Origin: Hafnia alvei | Lineage (GTDB): Bacteria; Pseudomonadota; Gammaproteobacteria; Enterobacterales; Enterobacteriaceae | Reading direction: 5' to 3' | DNA: 64,000 bases | Assembly: GCF_034424155.1 (NCBI RefSeq) | Contig: NZ_CP139992.1 | Coordinates: 3,302,012-3,366,011 of the forward strand | In this document: piece by piece, positions 20,540 to 30,405 of the stretch | Numbering within the stretch: the stretch's first letter is position 1 | Layout: each line of letters starts with the position of its first letter | The notes under the pieces: generated by a model | Database searches by the model: none | What the model was told of the DNA's origin: nothing | Seen by the model: only the letters and a program-made list of their open reading frames with translations | Position numbers and translations under genes: made by a program

Positions 20540-21754
20540 ATGAAGATTGTTAAAGCTGAAGTATTTGTTACCTGTCCAGGGCGTAATTTTGTCACGCTGA
20601 AGATCACCACTGACGACGGGCTGACCGGTATCGGTGACGCCACGCTTAACGGACGTGAATTGCCGGTGGCTTCCTATTTAAAAGATCACGTTTGCCCACA
20701 GTTGATCGGACGCGACGCACATAGGATCGAAGATATTTGGCAGTTTTTCTATAAGGGTGCTTATTGGCGTCGCGGCCCGGTCACCATGTCGGCCATTTCT
20801 GCCGTGGATATGGCGCTGTGGGACATCAAAGCCAAAGCCGCCAATATGCCGTTATATCAGCTGCTCGGCGGCGCATCCCGCGAAGGCGTCATGGTTTACT
20901 GCCACACTACCGGCCACTCGTTGGATGACGTGTTGGAAGATTACGCCAAACACAAAGAGCACGGCTTTAAAGCCATTCGCGTGCAGTGCGGCGTACCGGG
21001 AATGAAAACCACCTATGGAATGTCCAAAGGCAAGGGTTTGGCCTATGAACCCGCCACCAAAGGGAATTGGCCAGAAGAGCAGCTATGGTCAACGGAAAAA
21101 TATCTCGATTTCACCCCGAAGCTATTTGCCGCCGTCCGCGATCGTTTTGGCTTTGACGAACATCTGCTGCACGACATGCATCATCGCCTCACGCCGATCG
21201 AAGCTGCACGTTTTGGCAAGAGCATCGAAGACTACCGTCTGTTCTGGATGGAAGATCCAACGCCCGCAGAAAATCAGGAATGCTTCCGTTTGATCCGCCA
21301 GCACACGGTCACACCTATCGCCGTGGGTGAAGTCTTCAACAGCATCTGGGACTGCAAACAGCTGATTGAAGAGCAGCTCATTGATTATATCCGCACCACC
21401 ATCACCCACGCGGGCGGCATCACCGGTATGCGCCGTATTGCCGACTTCGCCGCTTTATATCAGGTACGTACCGGCTCTCACGGCCCATCCGATCTCTCGC
21501 CAATTTGCATGGCTGCCGCGCTGCATTTTGATTTGTGGGTGCCTAATTTTGGCGTTCAGGAATACATGGGCTATTCCGAACAAATGCTGGAAGTGTTCCC
21601 GCACAGCTGGACCTTCGATAACGGCTACATGCATCCGGGTGACAAACCAGGGCTCGGTATCGAATTCGATGAAAAACTCGCGGCTAAATATCCGTATGAG
21701 CCAGCCTATTTACCCGTTGCGCGCCTTGAAGATGGCACGTTGTGGAATTGGTAA
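20540..21754 (+). CDS. rspA: RspA, mannonate dehydratase-type enolase superfamily protein
   Basis: The 404-residue product matches E. coli RspA in length and nearly throughout its sequence. The family comprises enolase-superfamily sugar-acid dehydratases; characterised members act on D-mannonate and related hexonates, though E. coli RspA was first named as a starvation-sensing protein. Metal ligands are visible as [19 protein letters not shown] and [16 protein letters not shown] is the C-terminal catalytic loop. AAGGA lies about 9 bases before the ATG. It is first in a five-gene cluster: rspB, a sugar-acid transporter, ydfI-like oxidoreductase and regulator rspR. Confidence 0.92.
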   Translation: MKIVKAEVFVTCPGRNFVTLKITTDDGLTGIGDATLNGRELPVASYLKDHVCPQLIGRDAHRIEDIWQFFYKGAYWRRGPVTMSAISAVDMALWDIKAKAANMPLYQLLGGASREGVMVYCHTTGHSLDDVLEDYAKHKEHGFKAIRVQCGVPGMKTTYGMSKGKGLAYEPATKGNWPEEQLWSTEKYLDFTPKLFAAVRDRFGFDEHLLHDMHHRLTPIEAARFGKSIEDYRLFWMEDPTPAENQECFRLIRQHTVTPIAVGEVFNSIWDCKQLIEEQLIDYIRTTITHAGGITGMRRIADFAALYQVRTGSHGPSDLSPICMAAALHFDLWVPNFGVQEYMGYSEQMLEVFPHSWTFDNGYMHPGDKPGLGIEFDEKLAAKYPYEPAYLPVARLEDGTLWNW

Positions 21755-21770
21755 CTAAGAGGAATTTCCA

Positions 21771-22790
21771 ATGAAAAGCGTCGTTATTCAACAGCCAGAA
21801 AAGTTGGTCATTGAGGATCGTCCGATCCCGCAGCCACAAGCAGGTGAAGTCAGAGTTCGCGTGCGTCGTGCTGGGATCTGCGGCTCAGACGTGCATATTT
21901 TCCGTGGGCATAATCCTTTCGCCAAGTACCCACGCGTTATTGGTCATGAGTTTTTCGGCATTATTGATGCCGTAGGTGAAGGCGTAGACGCCAGCCGACA
22001 AGGTGAGCGCGTGGTTATCGATCCCGTGGTCAGCTGCGGTCATTGTTACCCTTGCTCCATTGGGCGACCCAATGTCTGTACCGAGCTACAGGTGATCGGT
22101 GTCCACCGCGACGGAGGGTTCAGCGAATATGCCTGTGCGCCTGCACGCAATGCTTATGTCGTCCCCGATAGCATCCCTGAACCAGAAGCCACCATGATTG
22201 AGCCCTTTACCATTGCCGCGAATATTTGTGCTCAGCTCAAACCACAGCCCAATGATGTGGCCTTAGTGTACGGTGCAGGGCCAATGGGCTTAACCGTGAT
22301 CCAGGCACTACGCGGCGTGTATGGCGTATCAACGATTATTGTCGCCGACCGTATTCCTGAACGTTTGCTGATGGCGCAGGCGAACGGTGCCGATCGCATC
22401 ATCGACAATACCCATCTCGATTTAGCCGAAGTCTTAAAGGAGAAGGGCATTCGCCCAACGTTGATCGTTGATGCCGCCTGCCACCCTTCAATTTTACCTC
22501 AGGCTATCGCGCTGGCCTCTCCCGCAGCGCGCATTGGCATTATGGGATTCTCTTCCGATCCATGCGTACTCAATCAGCAAAGCATCACCAGTAAGGAAAT
22601 CTCAATCTTCAGCTCGCGTCTCAATAGCGCTCGTTTTCCTCAGGTTATTGAATGGATGAAGGAAAAGAAAATTCATCCAGAAAAGTTGATCACCCATAAC
22701 TTTCCACTTGAACACGTTACCGACGCACTCGTTCTGTTCGAACAAGATCAGAAAACCTGCTGCAAGGTACTTCTAGATTTTAGTGAATAA
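21771..22790 (+). CDS. rspB: RspB, zinc-dependent alcohol/polyol dehydrogenase
   Basis: RspB is a medium-chain zinc dehydrogenase (339 residues, as in E. coli) that should oxidise a sugar acid or polyol with NAD(P). The catalytic zinc site is seen as GICGSDVH and GHEFFG; four structural zinc cysteines are in CGHCYPCSIGRPNVC (the first three and the last). The Rossmann motif is VYGAGPMGL. It follows rspA by 16 bp with AGAGGAA upstream, so the two are co-transcribed. An imperfect inverted repeat without a U tract lies just downstream at 22829-22860. Confidence 0.92.
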   Translation: MKSVVIQQPEKLVIEDRPIPQPQAGEVRVRVRRAGICGSDVHIFRGHNPFAKYPRVIGHEFFGIIDAVGEGVDASRQGERVVIDPVVSCGHCYPCSIGRPNVCTELQVIGVHRDGGFSEYACAPARNAYVVPDSIPEPEATMIEPFTIAANICAQLKPQPNDVALVYGAGPMGLTVIQALRGVYGVSTIIVADRIPERLLMAQANGADRIIDNTHLDLAEVLKEKGIRPTLIVDAACHPSILPQAIALASPAARIGIMGFSSDPCVLNQQSITSKEISIFSSRLNSARFPQVIEWMKEKKIHPEKLITHNFPLEHVTDALVLFEQDQKTCCKVLLDFSE

Positions 22791-22898
22791 ATTTTAGCGA
22801 TTAATTTTTATCCAAAAGATTAAATACACGTGTGTCTGCCAATAACGGGCAGGCGCACACCCAACAACATAATGATAAAAGTACCGCGTGGGGTAGTT

Positions 22899-24182
22899 AT
22901 GGCTAAGAATTTACGTTGGACTATCGTTTTTCTGCTGTTTTTAGTCTACATGATCAACTATTTAGATCGTGTCGCACTGTCAATTACGTTACCGATGATC
23001 GAGCAAGACTTATCTCTCAATGCAGAGCAGTTCGGCATTATCTTTGGCAGTTTTTTCTTTGGTTACGCCGTATTCAATTTCATCGGCGGTCTCGCCGTCG
23101 ATAAATTTGGTCCGCTATTAGTACTCGGCGTCGCTGTGGGGCTGTGGTCAATTTTCTGCGGTTTCACCGCGCTGGCCTCCGGTTTTTATTCAATGCTGAT
23201 CCTGCGCGTATTGTTCGGTATGGCTGAAGGCCCTATTTGCTCCTCGGCCAACAAAATGATTAACGGCTGGTTTCCACGTAAGCAAGCGGCAACCGCCATG
23301 GGTTTGCTAAGCGCGGGCTCTCCGCTAGGCGGCGCCGTTGCAGGCCCAATCGTGGGATATTTAGCGTTAGCTTTCGGTTGGCGTCCTGCGTTTATGATTA
23401 TCTGCGCCATCGGTATCGTGTGGGTAGTGATCTGGTTCTTTGTCGCTTCAGATTCGCCGGAGAAAAGTCGCCACGTCAGTCAGGAAGAGCGCACGCTGAT
23501 CGCTCAGCAAAAAAGTGAAGATCTGAGCGCGGATAGCAATCAGCAGCCCGGTCATTCGCTGATGTTTTACATGAAGCAGCCAATCATTCTGGCCACGGCG
23601 TTTGCTTTCTTTTGCTACAACTACATCCTGTTTTTCTTTCTCAGTTGGTTCCCGTCCTATCTGGTTCAGGCTCACGGCCTGAATATCAAAGAGATGAGCA
23701 TCACCACGGTCATTCCTTGGATCGTTGGCTTTATTGGCCTAGCGGTGGGCGGCATTATCTCTGATTGGATATTCCGTCTTACGGGCAAACTGTTGCTGTC
23801 GCGTAAAATTGTGTTGGTCGTTTGCCTCTTGGCCGCCGCAATCTGCGTTGCGTTGGCGGGAACGGTGAGTCAGGTAATTCCTGCGGTGATCCTGATGTCG
23901 GTGTCTATTTTCTTCCTCTATGTTACCGGATCGATTTACTGGGCAATCATTCAAGACGTGGTGCATAAATCACGTATCGGCGGTGCCAGCGGCTTTATCC
24001 ATTTGGTCGGTAGCGTGTCAGGAATTATCGGCCCCATCGTGACCGGTTTTATTGTGCAAAACACCGGTAAATTCGACAGCGCTTTTATCTTGGCAGGCGG
24101 CGTGGCGGCATTGGGCGCGCTGCTGGTGTTCTTCGTTATCCGTCCGGCAGCCTCAACGCCCGCGGTAATGAACCACGTTTAA
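22899..24182 (+). CDS. Sugar-acid MFS transporter (anion:cation symporter family)
   Basis: This 427-residue, 12-helix inner-membrane protein resembles DgoT, GudP, GarP and ExuT: the opening RWTIVFLLFLVYMINYLDRVALS and the helix-4 region RVLFGMAEGP are typical. It probably imports the hexonate or hexuronate used by RspA, RspB and the YdfI-like enzyme; the exact substrate is not shown by sequence. The ATG at 22899 matches family N-termini and has GGGG about 7 bases upstream; in-frame ATGs at 22872 and 22830 would add residues unlike the family. E. coli has a different type of transporter (YdfJ) next to rspAB, so this slot differs. Confidence 0.85.
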   Translation: MAKNLRWTIVFLLFLVYMINYLDRVALSITLPMIEQDLSLNAEQFGIIFGSFFFGYAVFNFIGGLAVDKFGPLLVLGVAVGLWSIFCGFTALASGFYSMLILRVLFGMAEGPICSSANKMINGWFPRKQAATAMGLLSAGSPLGGAVAGPIVGYLALAFGWRPAFMIICAIGIVWVVIWFFVASDSPEKSRHVSQEERTLIAQQKSEDLSADSNQQPGHSLMFYMKQPIILATAFAFFCYNYILFFFLSWFPSYLVQAHGLNIKEMSITTVIPWIVGFIGLAVGGIISDWIFRLTGKLLLSRKIVLVVCLLAAAICVALAGTVSQVIPAVILMSVSIFFLYVTGSIYWAIIQDVVHKSRIGGASGFIHLVGSVSGIIGPIVTGFIVQNTGKFDSAFILAGGVAALGALLVFFVIRPAASTPAVMNHV

Positions 24183-24235
24183 TCTTTGGTGAAAATACGA
24201 CCGTTTGATACTCGTCAGACTTAATGGACATATTG

Positions 24236-25705
24236 ATGAAAAACGACTTACTCCAAGCGAACGCTATCGTTCCTAGCTACTCCCGAGAACAGTTGAAAAC
24301 CCGCATCGTTCATCTCGGTTTTGGGGCTTTTCACCGCGCTCATCAGGCCGTGTATGCCGACCAATTAGCCGCCGATCACCAGAGTGACTGGGGCTACGGC
24401 GAAGTGAATCTGATCGGCGGTGAGCAACAGATCCTCGATTTACGCCACCAGCACAATCTCTTCAGCGTGGCAGAAATGTCGGAGCAAAGCTGGCAGTGCC
24501 GTGTGGTAGCAATTGTTCGCGAGGCGTTACACGTTCAGCTTGATGGATTAGATCGGGTTATGAACATGCTCTGCCAGCCGGACGTGGCTATCGTCTCGCT
24601 GACGATTACCGAGAAAGGCTATTGCCACCATCCCGCCAGCGGCAGGCTTGATCTCGACCATCCGTTGATAGCACACGATATTGAACATCCGCAGCAACCA
24701 CAGTCGGCAGCGGGCGTTATCGTTGCGGCGCTAGCACAACGACGCGAGCTGGGCTTACCTGCATTCACCGTGATGTCATGCGACAACATGCCCGAGAATG
24801 GCCATGTTACCCACGACGTTGTCTGCGGGCTGGCGGCGGCGCAGTCGCCAGAGCTGGCGAAATGGATTGAGCAGAACGTCACGTTCCCTTCTACCATGGT
24901 CGATCGTATTGTTCCTGCCGTCACCGCCGAAACGCTTGATCAAATCGCCCTTCAACTTGGCGTACGCGATCCCGCAGGCGTCGCCTGCGAACCCTTTAGG
25001 CAGTGGGTCATTGAAGATAATTTTGTCGCCGGTCGCCCAGCATGGGAACGGGTTGGCGCAGAGTTGGTCAACAACGTGTTGCCTTATGAAGAGATGAAGC
25101 TACGCATGCTGAACGGCAGCCACTCGTTTTTAGCCTATTTAGGCTATCTGGCGGGGTATGCACATATTAATGACTGCATGCAGGACGAAAACTATCGTCG
25201 CGCCGCACGGGCACTGATGCTGAATGAACAAGCTCCCACGCTCAACGTTCCCAACGTGGATTTGCAGGCATACGCCGATTCGCTTATCACACGTTATTCA
25301 AACACGGCACTTAAGCACCGCACATGGCAAATTGCGATGGACGGCAGCCAAAAGCTACCTCAGCGCATGCTCGACTCTGTGCGCTGGCATCTGGCACACG
25401 GTTCCCGCTTTGACCTGCTCGCGTTAGGTATTGCAGGTTGGATGCGTTATGTCAGCGGCATTGATGAACACGGGCAGCCCATTGAGATTAGCGATCCGCT
25501 GCTGGTTGATATTCAGCGCTGTGCACAAAACTCAGCGGAAGGGCATGCAAGAGTATCAGCACTGCTTTCTCTCGAGGCCATATTTGGTACTGATTTACCT
25601 CAAAATTCTGAATTTGTGCGGGCGATAGACGCGGCGTATACCTTGTTATTAGCGCGGGGGGCAAAAGACAGCGTTGCCCACACGTTGAAATCAACGGTTC
25701 GTTAG
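24236..25705 (+). CDS. ydfI: Mannitol dehydrogenase family oxidoreductase, YdfI-like
   Basis: The 489-residue product is closely similar to E. coli YdfI and related to UxuB fructuronate reductase: NAD-dependent long-chain polyol dehydrogenases. The Rossmann motif appears in [15 protein letters not shown]; the catalytic motif is [10 protein letters not shown]. The likely reaction is interconversion of a hexuronate and a hexonate, giving the RspA substrate or product pool. The ATG at 24236 aligns with the E. coli start (K-N-D-L-L versus G-N-N-L-L); another at 24224 would add four residues, and neither has a strong ribosome site. It ends in a terminator. Confidence 0.88.
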   Translation: MKNDLLQANAIVPSYSREQLKTRIVHLGFGAFHRAHQAVYADQLAADHQSDWGYGEVNLIGGEQQILDLRHQHNLFSVAEMSEQSWQCRVVAIVREALHVQLDGLDRVMNMLCQPDVAIVSLTITEKGYCHHPASGRLDLDHPLIAHDIEHPQQPQSAAGVIVAALAQRRELGLPAFTVMSCDNMPENGHVTHDVVCGLAAAQSPELAKWIEQNVTFPSTMVDRIVPAVTAETLDQIALQLGVRDPAGVACEPFRQWVIEDNFVAGRPAWERVGAELVNNVLPYEEMKLRMLNGSHSFLAYLGYLAGYAHINDCMQDENYRRAARALMLNEQAPTLNVPNVDLQAYADSLITRYSNTALKHRTWQIAMDGSQKLPQRMLDSVRWHLAHGSRFDLLALGIAGWMRYVSGIDEHGQPIEISDPLLVDIQRCAQNSAEGHARVSALLSLEAIFGTDLPQNSEFVRAIDAAYTLLLARGAKDSVAHTLKSTVR

Positions 25706-25711
25706 TTTTCT

Positions 25712-25735
25712 GGCCCGCCCCCGCGGGCCTTTCTT
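25712..25735 (+). terminator. Terminator after the rsp catabolic operon
   Basis: A 7-bp all-GC stem (25712-25718 with 25723-25729) with a CCCC loop is followed by TTTCTT. Confidence 0.78.
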
Positions 25736-25850
25736 AAAAGCATTCCCCTCCCGCCGTCACCATGCTCACAAGATTTAGGCAAATTTCTGCCTGAATGCTG
25801 TTAAAATGCAGACACTTTATTTAAAACCCGACGATCTCACACGTATGCCG

Positions 25851-26540
25851 ATGTCTACACCTCAGCAGAACTACGACCTTAATGGCACTGTTCCAGTGAA
25901 CCAGCAAATCTATCGCTACCTGCGTAAAGATATTGTTGAATGCACCATTCCTCCCGGTACGCTGCTTTCAGAGAAAGAGATCTCGGCACGGTTTAACGTT
26001 TCACGCCAGCCGGTGCGCGAAGCATTTATCAAACTGGCGGAAAACGGATTAGTACAGATCCTGCCGCAGCGCGGGACCTTTGTGCAGAAAATATCGGTGA
26101 AGCGCGTCGCTGACGGACGTTTTATTCGCAGCGCGATCGAATGCAGCATTGCACGTCGCGCCGCAGAGCTGGCAACCCCCAGCCAATTGCTGCTGCTTGA
26201 GCACAGCATTAGCCGTCAAAAACTGGCCGCGCAGCATCAACAAACCAGCGAGTTTTTAGCCTTGGACGATCAGTTCCATCAGCTACTGACCGACATAGCG
26301 GATTGCCCTCTGGCATGGGAAACCATTGAGAACATCAAGGCGACGATGGACCGAGTGCGTTTTCTCACCTTAAGCAAAGTCTCACCGCCGGAAAGCCTGA
26401 TCAGCCAGCACGAAAAAATCTATCAGGCGATCGCCAAAGGTGACGCCGACGCCGCGGAAGAGGCCGTGCTGGCACATCTACAACAGATGATTCACACCAT
26501 TACGCCGATTGAACAGCAAAACAAAGAGTGGTTCGAATAG
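25851..26540 (+). CDS. rspR: GntR-family regulator RspR (YdfH)
   Basis: The 229-residue protein matches E. coli YdfH/RspR (228 residues), the FadR-subfamily GntR repressor of rspAB. The N-terminal winged helix includes [27 protein letters not shown], followed by an all-helical FCD effector domain with conserved His in DDQFHQLL and a final LISQHEKI helix. In-frame ATGs at 25806, 25845 and 25851 all lack a good ribosome site; I chose the last because it gives the family length. It is separated from the upstream genes by a terminator, so it is probably transcribed on its own and controls the rspA promoter. Confidence 0.88.
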   Translation: MSTPQQNYDLNGTVPVNQQIYRYLRKDIVECTIPPGTLLSEKEISARFNVSRQPVREAFIKLAENGLVQILPQRGTFVQKISVKRVADGRFIRSAIECSIARRAAELATPSQLLLLEHSISRQKLAAQHQQTSEFLALDDQFHQLLTDIADCPLAWETIENIKATMDRVRFLTLSKVSPPESLISQHEKIYQAIAKGDADAAEEAVLAHLQQMIHTITPIEQQNKEWFE

Positions 26541-26721
26541 CGTTAAGCGCTGCTGTCCTTTCAGGCTGACAGCGGCAAGCCTCACTTTTTCTCCCTTCAC
26601 CTAGAGCTGATGCAATAAAGCATGTATTGTACCGGCTGGCTGTAAGCAAACCGCTAATATCTTGTTAAGTAATTTCACTCATTGCTCGAGGCCTTTGCCT
26701 GAGCCAAGACGGGAGTTCACC

Positions 26722-27771
26722 ATGACTGATATCGCTAAGTTGTTAGGTAAAGAAGCCGATTCACTGCTCCAACATCGCTGCACCACCCTACCCGCTGAAC
26801 AGTTTTACCTTCCCGGAGCGGACTTCGTTGACCGCGTCATGATCGATAACAACCGCTCTCCGCGCGTGCTGACCGCCATGCAGAATCTGTACAACACTGG
26901 CCGTTTAGCCGGAACAGGCTATTTGTCGATTCTGCCAGTCGATCAGGGCGTTGAGCATTCAGCGGGTGCCTCTTTCGCAGCAAACCCGCTCTATTTTGAT
27001 CCTAAAAATATCGTAGAACTGGCGCTTGAGGCGGGCTGCAACTGCGTGGCTTCAACCTACGGCGTGTTGGCTTCTGTATCGCGCCGCTATGCGCATAAGA
27101 TTCCGTTCCTCGTTAAACTTAACCATAACGAAACCCTAAGCTATCCTACGCAGTATGACCAAACGCTGTATGCCAGCGTCGAACAGGCCTTCAATATGGG
27201 CGCACAGGCCGTGGGTGCCACGATTTACTTCGGGTCCATTGAGTCACGTCGCCAGATAGAAGAAATTTCAGCAGCCTTTGAACGTGCGCATGAGCTGGGT
27301 ATGGTCACCGTGCTGTGGGCCTATCTGCGTAATCCGGCGTTCAAAAAAGATGGCGTCGACTATCATGCTAGCGCCGATTTAACCGGACAGGCCAACCATC
27401 TGGCCGCCACTATTGGCGCTGATATCGTGAAGCAAAAAATGGCGGAGAATAATGGCGGCTACAAAGCGGTGAACTTTGGTTATACCGATGAACGTGTCTA
27501 CAGCAAACTCACCACCGACAATCCGATTGATTTGGTTCGTTATCAGCTCGCAAACTGTTATATGGGCCGCGCTGGGCTAATTAACTCCGGCGGAGCCGCC
27601 GGTGAAAATGATATGTCTGAGTCCGTACGCACTGCGGTTATTAATAAAAGAGCTGGCGGTATGGGCCTAATCTTAGGTCGTAAAGCTTTCAAGAAATCGA
27701 TGAAAGATGGCGTCGCGTTAATCAACGCCGTGCAGGATGTCTATTTAGATAAGAGCGTGACTATCGCTTAA
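26722..27771 (+). CDS. fbaB: Class I fructose-bisphosphate aldolase FbaB
   Basis: FbaB is the archaeal-type class I aldolase that cleaves fructose 1,6-bisphosphate through a Schiff base during gluconeogenic growth. The 349-residue product (350 in E. coli) carries [15 protein letters not shown], the active-site region [13 protein letters not shown] with the Schiff-base lysine, and the phosphate-binding INSGGAAG and [12 protein letters not shown]. The ATG at 26722 has GGGAG at the right distance; the open frame extends 20 codons upstream without family similarity. It converges with the LysR gene, with a hairpin at 27809-27831 in between. Confidence 0.95.
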   Translation: MTDIAKLLGKEADSLLQHRCTTLPAEQFYLPGADFVDRVMIDNNRSPRVLTAMQNLYNTGRLAGTGYLSILPVDQGVEHSAGASFAANPLYFDPKNIVELALEAGCNCVASTYGVLASVSRRYAHKIPFLVKLNHNETLSYPTQYDQTLYASVEQAFNMGAQAVGATIYFGSIESRRQIEEISAAFERAHELGMVTVLWAYLRNPAFKKDGVDYHASADLTGQANHLAATIGADIVKQKMAENNGGYKAVNFGYTDERVYSKLTTDNPIDLVRYQLANCYMGRAGLINSGGAAGENDMSESVRTAVINKRAGGMGLILGRKAFKKSMKDGVALINAVQDVYLDKSVTIA

Positions 27772-27808
27772 TAGATAGCGCTTAATGAACACTGCCTAGC
27801 GGCTAAAC

Positions 27809-27831
27809 GACGGGCTACTGCTGAGCCCGTC
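27809..27831 (+). terminator. Hairpin after fbaB
   Basis: A perfect 8-bp stem (27809-27816 with 27824-27831) is followed by ATTCTATTTCTC, a weak U tract. It overlaps the last base pair of the convergent LysR gene. Confidence 0.6.
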
Positions 27832-28804
27832 ATTCTATTTCTCTCACTTCTTTCTTTAGCGATTCAGGGATCTCTTTCTTCAAACGCTCCAACATCACGG
27901 AAAAAGCGGGGTTATGCACTGAGGCTCGGTTATAAATCATGTACATTCTCACCTGCGGCATAATAAAGTCTGTTTTTAACACCTGAATATTAAAGTTATC
28001 TGCAAAACGCTGTAATGAACCCGCGGGAATAACGCCAACAGTATCGGTATTTTCAATTACACTCATAATCGTTAGCATCGAGTTGCTGGTAAAAGCGACA
28101 TTTCGATTGCCAAGCGCTTCATCAATCTTAATCTTCCCCGCAATAACCTCAGGGTCATCAATGTTGATTGTCGTGAATCTCTCCTTAACAGCCAACTCTT
28201 TCGTTAACCGCCCTTTTAATCGTGGATGATCCTTGCGGCAAACAAATAAGATCTCAGTATCGGCACAAGGGATACACACCGTTGAAAAACTGGTATACGG
28301 GCTGGTACTGAAAATAATATCCGCCTTACGGAAACTCAGTAACTCTTCGGTTTTTACCGATTCGGTGTAGCCACTATGATGAACAATTTCATAGTCCATA
28401 CCATCATGTTGCAGGCTATTCAGGACAGCAGGCAGCAACTCCATCCCCATAAACGGCGGCGAGTAGATAACAAATTTCTTTTTCAAATCATTATCGGATG
28501 AAGCACTGACCACGCGGCCAAGTTGCTCCATGCTTTGCGTCAGTTGTTGATGCAAATTAACCGCCACCGTGGTGGCTGAGATTCCTTTCCCTTCACGGAT
28601 AAACAGCGGATCGTTAAAATGATTACGTAATTTTTGCAAAGACTGGCTGACCGCGGAAGGTGTCATCCCCATAGATGTGGCTGCTAAACTCACGCTCGAA
28701 TGGGCGTATACCATTTCAAAAACAGTCAGTAAGTTCAGGTCAAAGACTTTTATCTTTCCCAAAGCGTTGCGTTCGGTATATCCGCTCATAGATGGTGCGC
28801 TCAT
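27830..28804 (-). CDS. LysR-family transcriptional regulator
   Basis: This 324-residue protein has a LysR helix-turn-helix at about residues 22-80 (FDLNLLTVFEMVYAHSSVSLAATSMGMTPSAVSQSLQKL) and a C-terminal periplasmic-binding-like effector domain. The DLNLL...SAVSQS pattern is nearest to the YbeF/LeuO-like branch in enterobacteria, but I do not recognise the exact orthologue. The first ATG lacks a ribosome site; an alternative at 28789 would shorten it by five residues. It is monocistronic, convergent with fbaB and tandem after the nar operon terminator. No target operon is obvious nearby, although fbaB is a candidate neighbour. Confidence 0.82.
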   Translation of the reverse strand: MSAPSMSGYTERNALGKIKVFDLNLLTVFEMVYAHSSVSLAATSMGMTPSAVSQSLQKLRNHFNDPLFIREGKGISATTVAVNLHQQLTQSMEQLGRVVSASSDNDLKKKFVIYSPPFMGMELLPAVLNSLQHDGMDYEIVHHSGYTESVKTEELLSFRKADIIFSTSPYTSFSTVCIPCADTEILFVCRKDHPRLKGRLTKELAVKERFTTINIDDPEVIAGKIKIDEALGNRNVAFTSNSMLTIMSVIENTDTVGVIPAGSLQRFADNFNIQVLKTDFIMPQVRMYMIYNRASVHNPAFSVMLERLKKEIPESLKKEVREIE

Positions 28805-28952
28805 GTTTATATAAAAAATATATGAAACAATATCGATTAATAATCACAATAGATCCATAAACCCTCACTACATTACTTATTAAGTAATTATAATCAATAA
28901 AAATTAGCAGAAATATCCAGATCCGTTGGGCTATCCTAATATCTTTCAAACG

Positions 28953-28994
28953 CAAAAAAAAAGCTTCGTATTTTTAATAACATACGAAGCTTTT
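28953..28994 (-). terminator. Rho-independent terminator of narGHJI
   Basis: A 13-bp stem (28959-28971 with 28982-28994) is followed on the minus strand by a run of A on the plus strand (28954-28962), i.e. a long U tract in the RNA. It lies just past the narI stop. Confidence 0.9.
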
Positions 28995-29008
28995 TATCGG
29001 GATAAATA

Positions 29009-29686
29009 TTAATGTCGATTACGCACTAGCTGATAGCGGCGGGTAAGATACTCTACCGGAACGCTCCAGATATGGACTAAACGACAGAACGGAAATAGCA
29101 CGAATAGCGTCATGCCTAATACGATATGTAGCTTAAAGATCAGCGCAACGCCGTCTAAATGCGTAGCCGCACCGGTATGGAATGTCACGATAGACTGCGC
29201 CCACGCCACCAGCTTCATCATTTCGCTGCCGTCCATATGCTGGGCGGAGAAAGGAATGGTGAGAAGTCCCAAGCACACCTGAACCACCAACAGCGTCAGG
29301 ATTAAGATATCGCCTACGCTTGAGGTTGCACGCACACGTGGATTCATTAAACGGCGCTTGAGCAGCATCACACCGCCAATCAGCATCATCACGCCGCAGG
29401 CACCACCGGCAAACATCGCCATTTTTTGCTTAATTGGCACCGGCAGAAAGGATTCATACATCCAGTGCGGCGTAAGCATTCCTAGGAAATGCCCAGCAAA
29501 AATACCTAAGATTCCAATGTGGAAAAGATTAGACGCTAGGCGCATGCCTTTTTTATCCAGCATTTGGCTAGAGCCCGCACGCCAACTATATTGTCCATAG
29601 TCGTAACGGATCCAACTGCCAATCAGGAAAATTGCCCCCGCCAGATACGGATAGATATCGAAAAAGAACTGGTTGAGATAATTCAT
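29009..29686 (-). CDS. narI: Respiratory nitrate reductase A gamma subunit NarI
   Basis: NarI is the di-heme cytochrome b subunit that anchors NarGH in the inner membrane and oxidises quinol. The 225-residue product equals E. coli NarI in length and has five hydrophobic helices with heme-ligand histidines in [18 protein letters not shown] and [12 protein letters not shown]...LVHIWSVP. The ATG at 29686 overlaps the narJ stop (TAATG), indicating translational coupling; the longer open frame upstream is only a shadow of narJ. It is the last gene of narGHJI. Confidence 0.96.
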   Translation of the reverse strand: MNYLNQFFFDIYPYLAGAIFLIGSWIRYDYGQYSWRAGSSQMLDKKGMRLASNLFHIGILGIFAGHFLGMLTPHWMYESFLPVPIKQKMAMFAGGACGVMMLIGGVMLLKRRLMNPRVRATSSVGDILILTLLVVQVCLGLLTIPFSAQHMDGSEMMKLVAWAQSIVTFHTGAATHLDGVALIFKLHIVLGMTLFVLFPFCRLVHIWSVPVEYLTRRYQLVRNRH

Positions 29687-30405
29687 TAGCGTTCTCCTGC
29701 CACCGGCGTGGCGTCCAAACTGAGATACTGCGGCGCAACCGCACCTGCGAAACGACGGTGATGGGCATTCTGCTGTGCCGAAGCACAGCCTTCTTCGCCC
29801 AGAAACTTCACCTGTTCCTCTTCCCACACCGCATCTAATGCCGCCGGCGTATCGTCACGCGTTTCCTGCGCAACTTTATCGCTTAGTTGTTCACTGGCGA
29901 CGTGAGTGCCTGAAACGGCCAGCAGCAGATCAAACAGCACGGCATAATGGCTTTGGCGATCTTTTAAACGCGCGCCCAGCAACGCCAGAATCGGCACGAT
30001 GTCCAACAATCCCTGACGCGCCGTTTCACGATCGCGGCTAGCAAGGAACTCGAGATACATCGGCAGGAAATCAGGCAGTTCGCGGCTGTCGATCTCTAGA
30101 CCCGCAGCGTTATATTGCGCCATCAGATCGACCATCGCCTGACCGCGATCGCGGGATTCACCGTGTACGTGCTCAAACAACAGCAAAGACGTCGCACGGC
30201 CACGGTCAAACAGTTCACAGTATTGCGCCTGAACATCCATCAGATCGTTTTCGGTGAAATCACGAATAAAGGTCAGCAACTGCACCGACTGCGCCAGCGT
30301 CAATTCACTGGCGTCATCTAATGCATCCACCAGCTCTTGCCGATTTTCCCATAATGCCTCATCGGGGTAATCCAGCAGACGAGCAACGATTCGCAGCGTC
30401 ATCAT
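29686..30405 (-). CDS. narJ: Nitrate reductase molybdenum cofactor assembly chaperone NarJ
   Basis: NarJ is the cytoplasmic chaperone needed for insertion of molybdenum cofactor and iron-sulfur clusters into NarG before membrane attachment; it is not part of the final enzyme. The 239-residue product (236 in E. coli) is all helical, with [13 protein letters not shown] near the N-terminus and the family block [19 protein letters not shown] at about 78-96. It overlaps both narH and narI by one base. Confidence 0.95.
   Translation of the reverse strand: MMTLRIVARLLDYPDEALWENRQELVDALDDASELTLAQSVQLLTFIRDFTENDLMDVQAQYCELFDRGRATSLLLFEHVHGESRDRGQAMVDLMAQYNAAGLEIDSRELPDFLPMYLEFLASRDRETARQGLLDIVPILALLGARLKDRQSHYAVLFDLLLAVSGTHVASEQLSDKVAQETRDDTPAALDAVWEEEQVKFLGEEGCASAQQNAHHRRFAGAVAPQYLSLDATPVAGER

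Noticed and set aside
28740..28955. Minus-strand 71-codon frame upstream of the LysR gene
   Set aside because: Low-complexity, AT-rich, overlapping the promoter of the LysR gene in another frame.
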